Below, piece after piece: positions 63,201-64,000 of a stretch of DNA of 64,000 bases (the first letter of the stretch is position 1; the number at the start of each line of letters is the position of its first letter). Origin of the DNA: Marinoscillum sp. 108 (lineage in GTDB: Bacteria > Bacteroidota > Bacteroidia > Cytophagales > Cyclobacteriaceae); contig NZ_LR734808.1 in the NCBI RefSeq assembly GCF_902506655.1, positions 3,656,501-3,720,500 on the forward strand. The letters are read 5' to 3'. The translations under genes and the position numbers were made by a program. Below the pieces are notes generated by a model. The model did no database searches, was not told the DNA's origin, and was given only the letters and a program-made list of their open reading frames with translations.

Positions 63201-64000
63201 GCTTCCTGAGGTTCCGCTGATCACTTATTACCCTGAAATAACTGACGTTTCAGCAGGTCTGTCAAATGAAGTTGGAGTGTTGGTGAATTTTATTTCCGAC
63301 TTTGACTCTGCTCAGCTCTATATTAATGGTGATTATGCGTCATCGGTGGTGAGTCCTGATCTGGGAGAAAATCTTTTCACTGCTTCCACTTCGGAAACGG
63401 AACTGGAAATTGTGGTAAGAGGCTTTAAAGGTTCCGCTCCATATACCTCAGACGCGTTCGAGTTTACTACATATAGTTTTGCTGCAACGCAATCGTCCTA
63501 TGTAGATAGATTTGATACCGACGATGATCATTTTACAGGATCTATGGAGATCAAAAAGGTGACTGGATTTCCATCTCAGGCGATTCACTCTGCACATAAC
63601 TATGAGGCAAATTCCAACAAAGTGTTTAATCTGCTTATTCCTATTGAAGTCAAAAGTTCTGATGCAACCTTTAGTTACAAGGATGTGGCTATTGTGGAGC
63701 CAGGGGCCGATTATGTGACGTTGGAAGGGTCTACGGATGGAATTTCGTGGGTAACCATTGCCAAGTATGATGCCAGCGCTAATGATAAATGGACGGCTGC
63801 TTTTGAATCTAAACTATCAGGAAGAGAAGACTATTTTGTTGACCATGAGTACAATCTATTGGATCACTTTAATGCTGGAGATGTGGTGGTATTTAGGTTC
63901 CGCCTACAGTCTGATGCACAGGTCAACTCTTGGGGATGGGCAATTGATGATGTAGCTATACAAGGAGAAATTCTTGCCGCTGATCAGATTTTGTCCTCAC
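60259..64000 (+). CDS. Giant Asp-box (BNR/sortilin-like) exported protein, 3' end cut by window edge
   Basis: An ATG at 60259 opens a frame of at least 1247 codons without a stop to the window end. After a hydrophobic N-terminus (about residues 8-24) there are nine Asp-box repeats of the S-x-D-x-G-x-x-W/F type. Five lie at residues 140-350 and four at 742-946, which marks one or two beta-propellers like sortilin/VPS10 or BNR hydrolases. About 215 residues of beta-rich sequence (roughly 395-613) sit between them. The end (about 1075-1235) is a jelly-roll-like domain ending WGWAIDDVAIQG. A type IX sorting tail probably follows beyond the window. Confidence 0.85.
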   Translation, partial: MKIKNKSAISAVGALLILLCTVYWMKQGDQEISHDDTIVKEEVSRFERKHLMLPEERFKIRQQLTYREGGVNYQPGYLQKELVKSLATANVSKSRSVPVNIVERGPSNVPGRARGLIVLPQDDTHMTWLVGSSGGGVWKTTDGGASWIDKSPNFPTLAVTSLAYCESQPDVIYAGTGEYIASAYTNINGDGIFKSLDAGETWTQLASTAGNELWQSVTRVIVDPNNPDVVLASTAPNFWGSYTSNIMKSTDGGLSWNSVFNAQAGAIEQIVASPNDFNILYAGQSGVGVLGSLDAGDTWSLISDGMSPSSRVELAVSPVDPTRLYASVVGGLDASQEADIYYSNDSGNNWTLITDPSNTVDVLGGQGWYDNTILAHPFNLNEFYVGGIGIYKYTVDVAAGVGESDPTFLGTETGGTEAFMARVNFTAELDGGTLALGSAPADEFTSVEIRFGPGRSQKAHRFLVPSGRGSGVGDAEYTYQDYVDVPFEVWDVDATPERQLMVAFRDQQRDGIFNLIYNNTEGGENDANNTHSREYLYINSRTYSETPSDAIATTGGHVDDDLFFIWPYLVAGATWDPDNLPESAFRINWGTVVSGQYDVVSAADPYGRVDGKNSNVHPDHHNLVAVIHDAEAKEWQIVNVNDGASYASNVSANPGVSLNSWHFAGSMMNTTQFYGADKAPGVDRYVAGAQDNGSWFSPSGEDASKTTEYEEAWGGDGFDAVWHPTDINKLIVTSQNLGIGRSIDGGNSFLNATVGLGADPALPFIGQFSNAPQRPDVVFTLAGNGVYKSDDFAGSWELIDMTGYSDWATSSLMSIEISDATPDVMWAGASISNSGSLFLSTDKGESFAPVPDNGINTGLITGIATNYHDYKTVYVLFSYAKSAKVVRSTDLGETWEDISGFSAGSTSTGFPDVAVYDLQVMPHDPNTIWVGSEIGIIESTDNGASWHLLDSNMPRASVWEIDLKEDQLVIASHSRGIWSYTLPEVPLITYYPEITDVSAGLSNEVGVLVNFISDFDSAQLYINGDYASSVVSPDLGENLFTASTSETELEIVVRGFKGSAPYTSDAFEFTTYSFAATQSSYVDRFDTDDDHFTGSMEIKKVTGFPSQAIHSAHNYEANSNKVFNLLIPIEVKSSDATFSYKDVAIVEPGADYVTLEGSTDGISWVTIAKYDASANDKWTAAFESKLSGREDYFVDHEYNLLDHFNAGDVVVFRFRLQSDAQVNSWGWAIDDVAIQGEILAADQILSS

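Overview
The window reads as a chromosomal segment of a Bacteroidota bacterium, most likely in the Cytophagales. The supporting signs are a SusC/SusD outer-membrane pair, a Bacteroidota-type LptD, a DUF2795 protein, weak Shine-Dalgarno sequences, several TTG starts, and promoters of the TTTG-N19/20-TAnnTTTG type. No rRNA, tRNA, CRISPR array, transposase or prophage was seen, and no gap between genes exceeds 300 bp.

Layout. 1-5.3 kb: truncated radC, rpsT, a secreted Zn-dependent phospholipase C/S1-P1-like protein, a small exported protein, and the rplM-rpsI-rpsB-tsf operon. 5.3-13.6 kb: a PhoB/PhoR-like two-component pair with an overlapping RluA-type pseudouridine synthase, a predicted aminopeptidase, recA, an ABC permease, queA-ispD and a DUF2795 protein. 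13.7-19.9 kb: a DUF349 protein, ettA with a 51-residue zinc-ribbon membrane protein, a DUF72 protein, an M28 peptidase and a lipoprotein. 19.9-23.2 kb: a four-gene arsenosugar-type operon (DUF2064 transferase, CMD peroxidase-like protein, ArsS, ArsM). 23.2-30.4 kb: aroA, a 53-residue membrane peptide, aroB, proline dehydrogenase, lysS, a GNAT protein, a TfoX-like protein and murI.

30.4-52.2 kb: oxyR, yebC, an orphan receiver, an envelope group (LptD diverging from an N-acetylmuramoyl-L-alanine amidase and an MlaD-type protein), an acyl-CoA carboxylase beta subunit, a phosphopantetheinyl transferase, WD40 and DivIVA proteins, folB, an IscA-like protein, DUF1232, dtd, lepA, folD-queE and an OmpA-family lipid/peptidoglycan-linked protein. 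52.2-64 kb: a SusC-SusD pair followed by two lipoproteins, a strong terminator, two further exported proteins, and a very large Asp-box (BNR/sortilin-like) exported protein that runs off the window.

Most of the window is ordinary core genome. The parts with the most unexplained content are the right-hand SusCD/Asp-box locus, which has no recognisable carbohydrate-active enzyme inside the window, and the arsenosugar-type operon. Neither can be called an undescribed system from sequence alone. The arsenosugar gene set is known in other bacteria. The SusCD locus has an unknown substrate.
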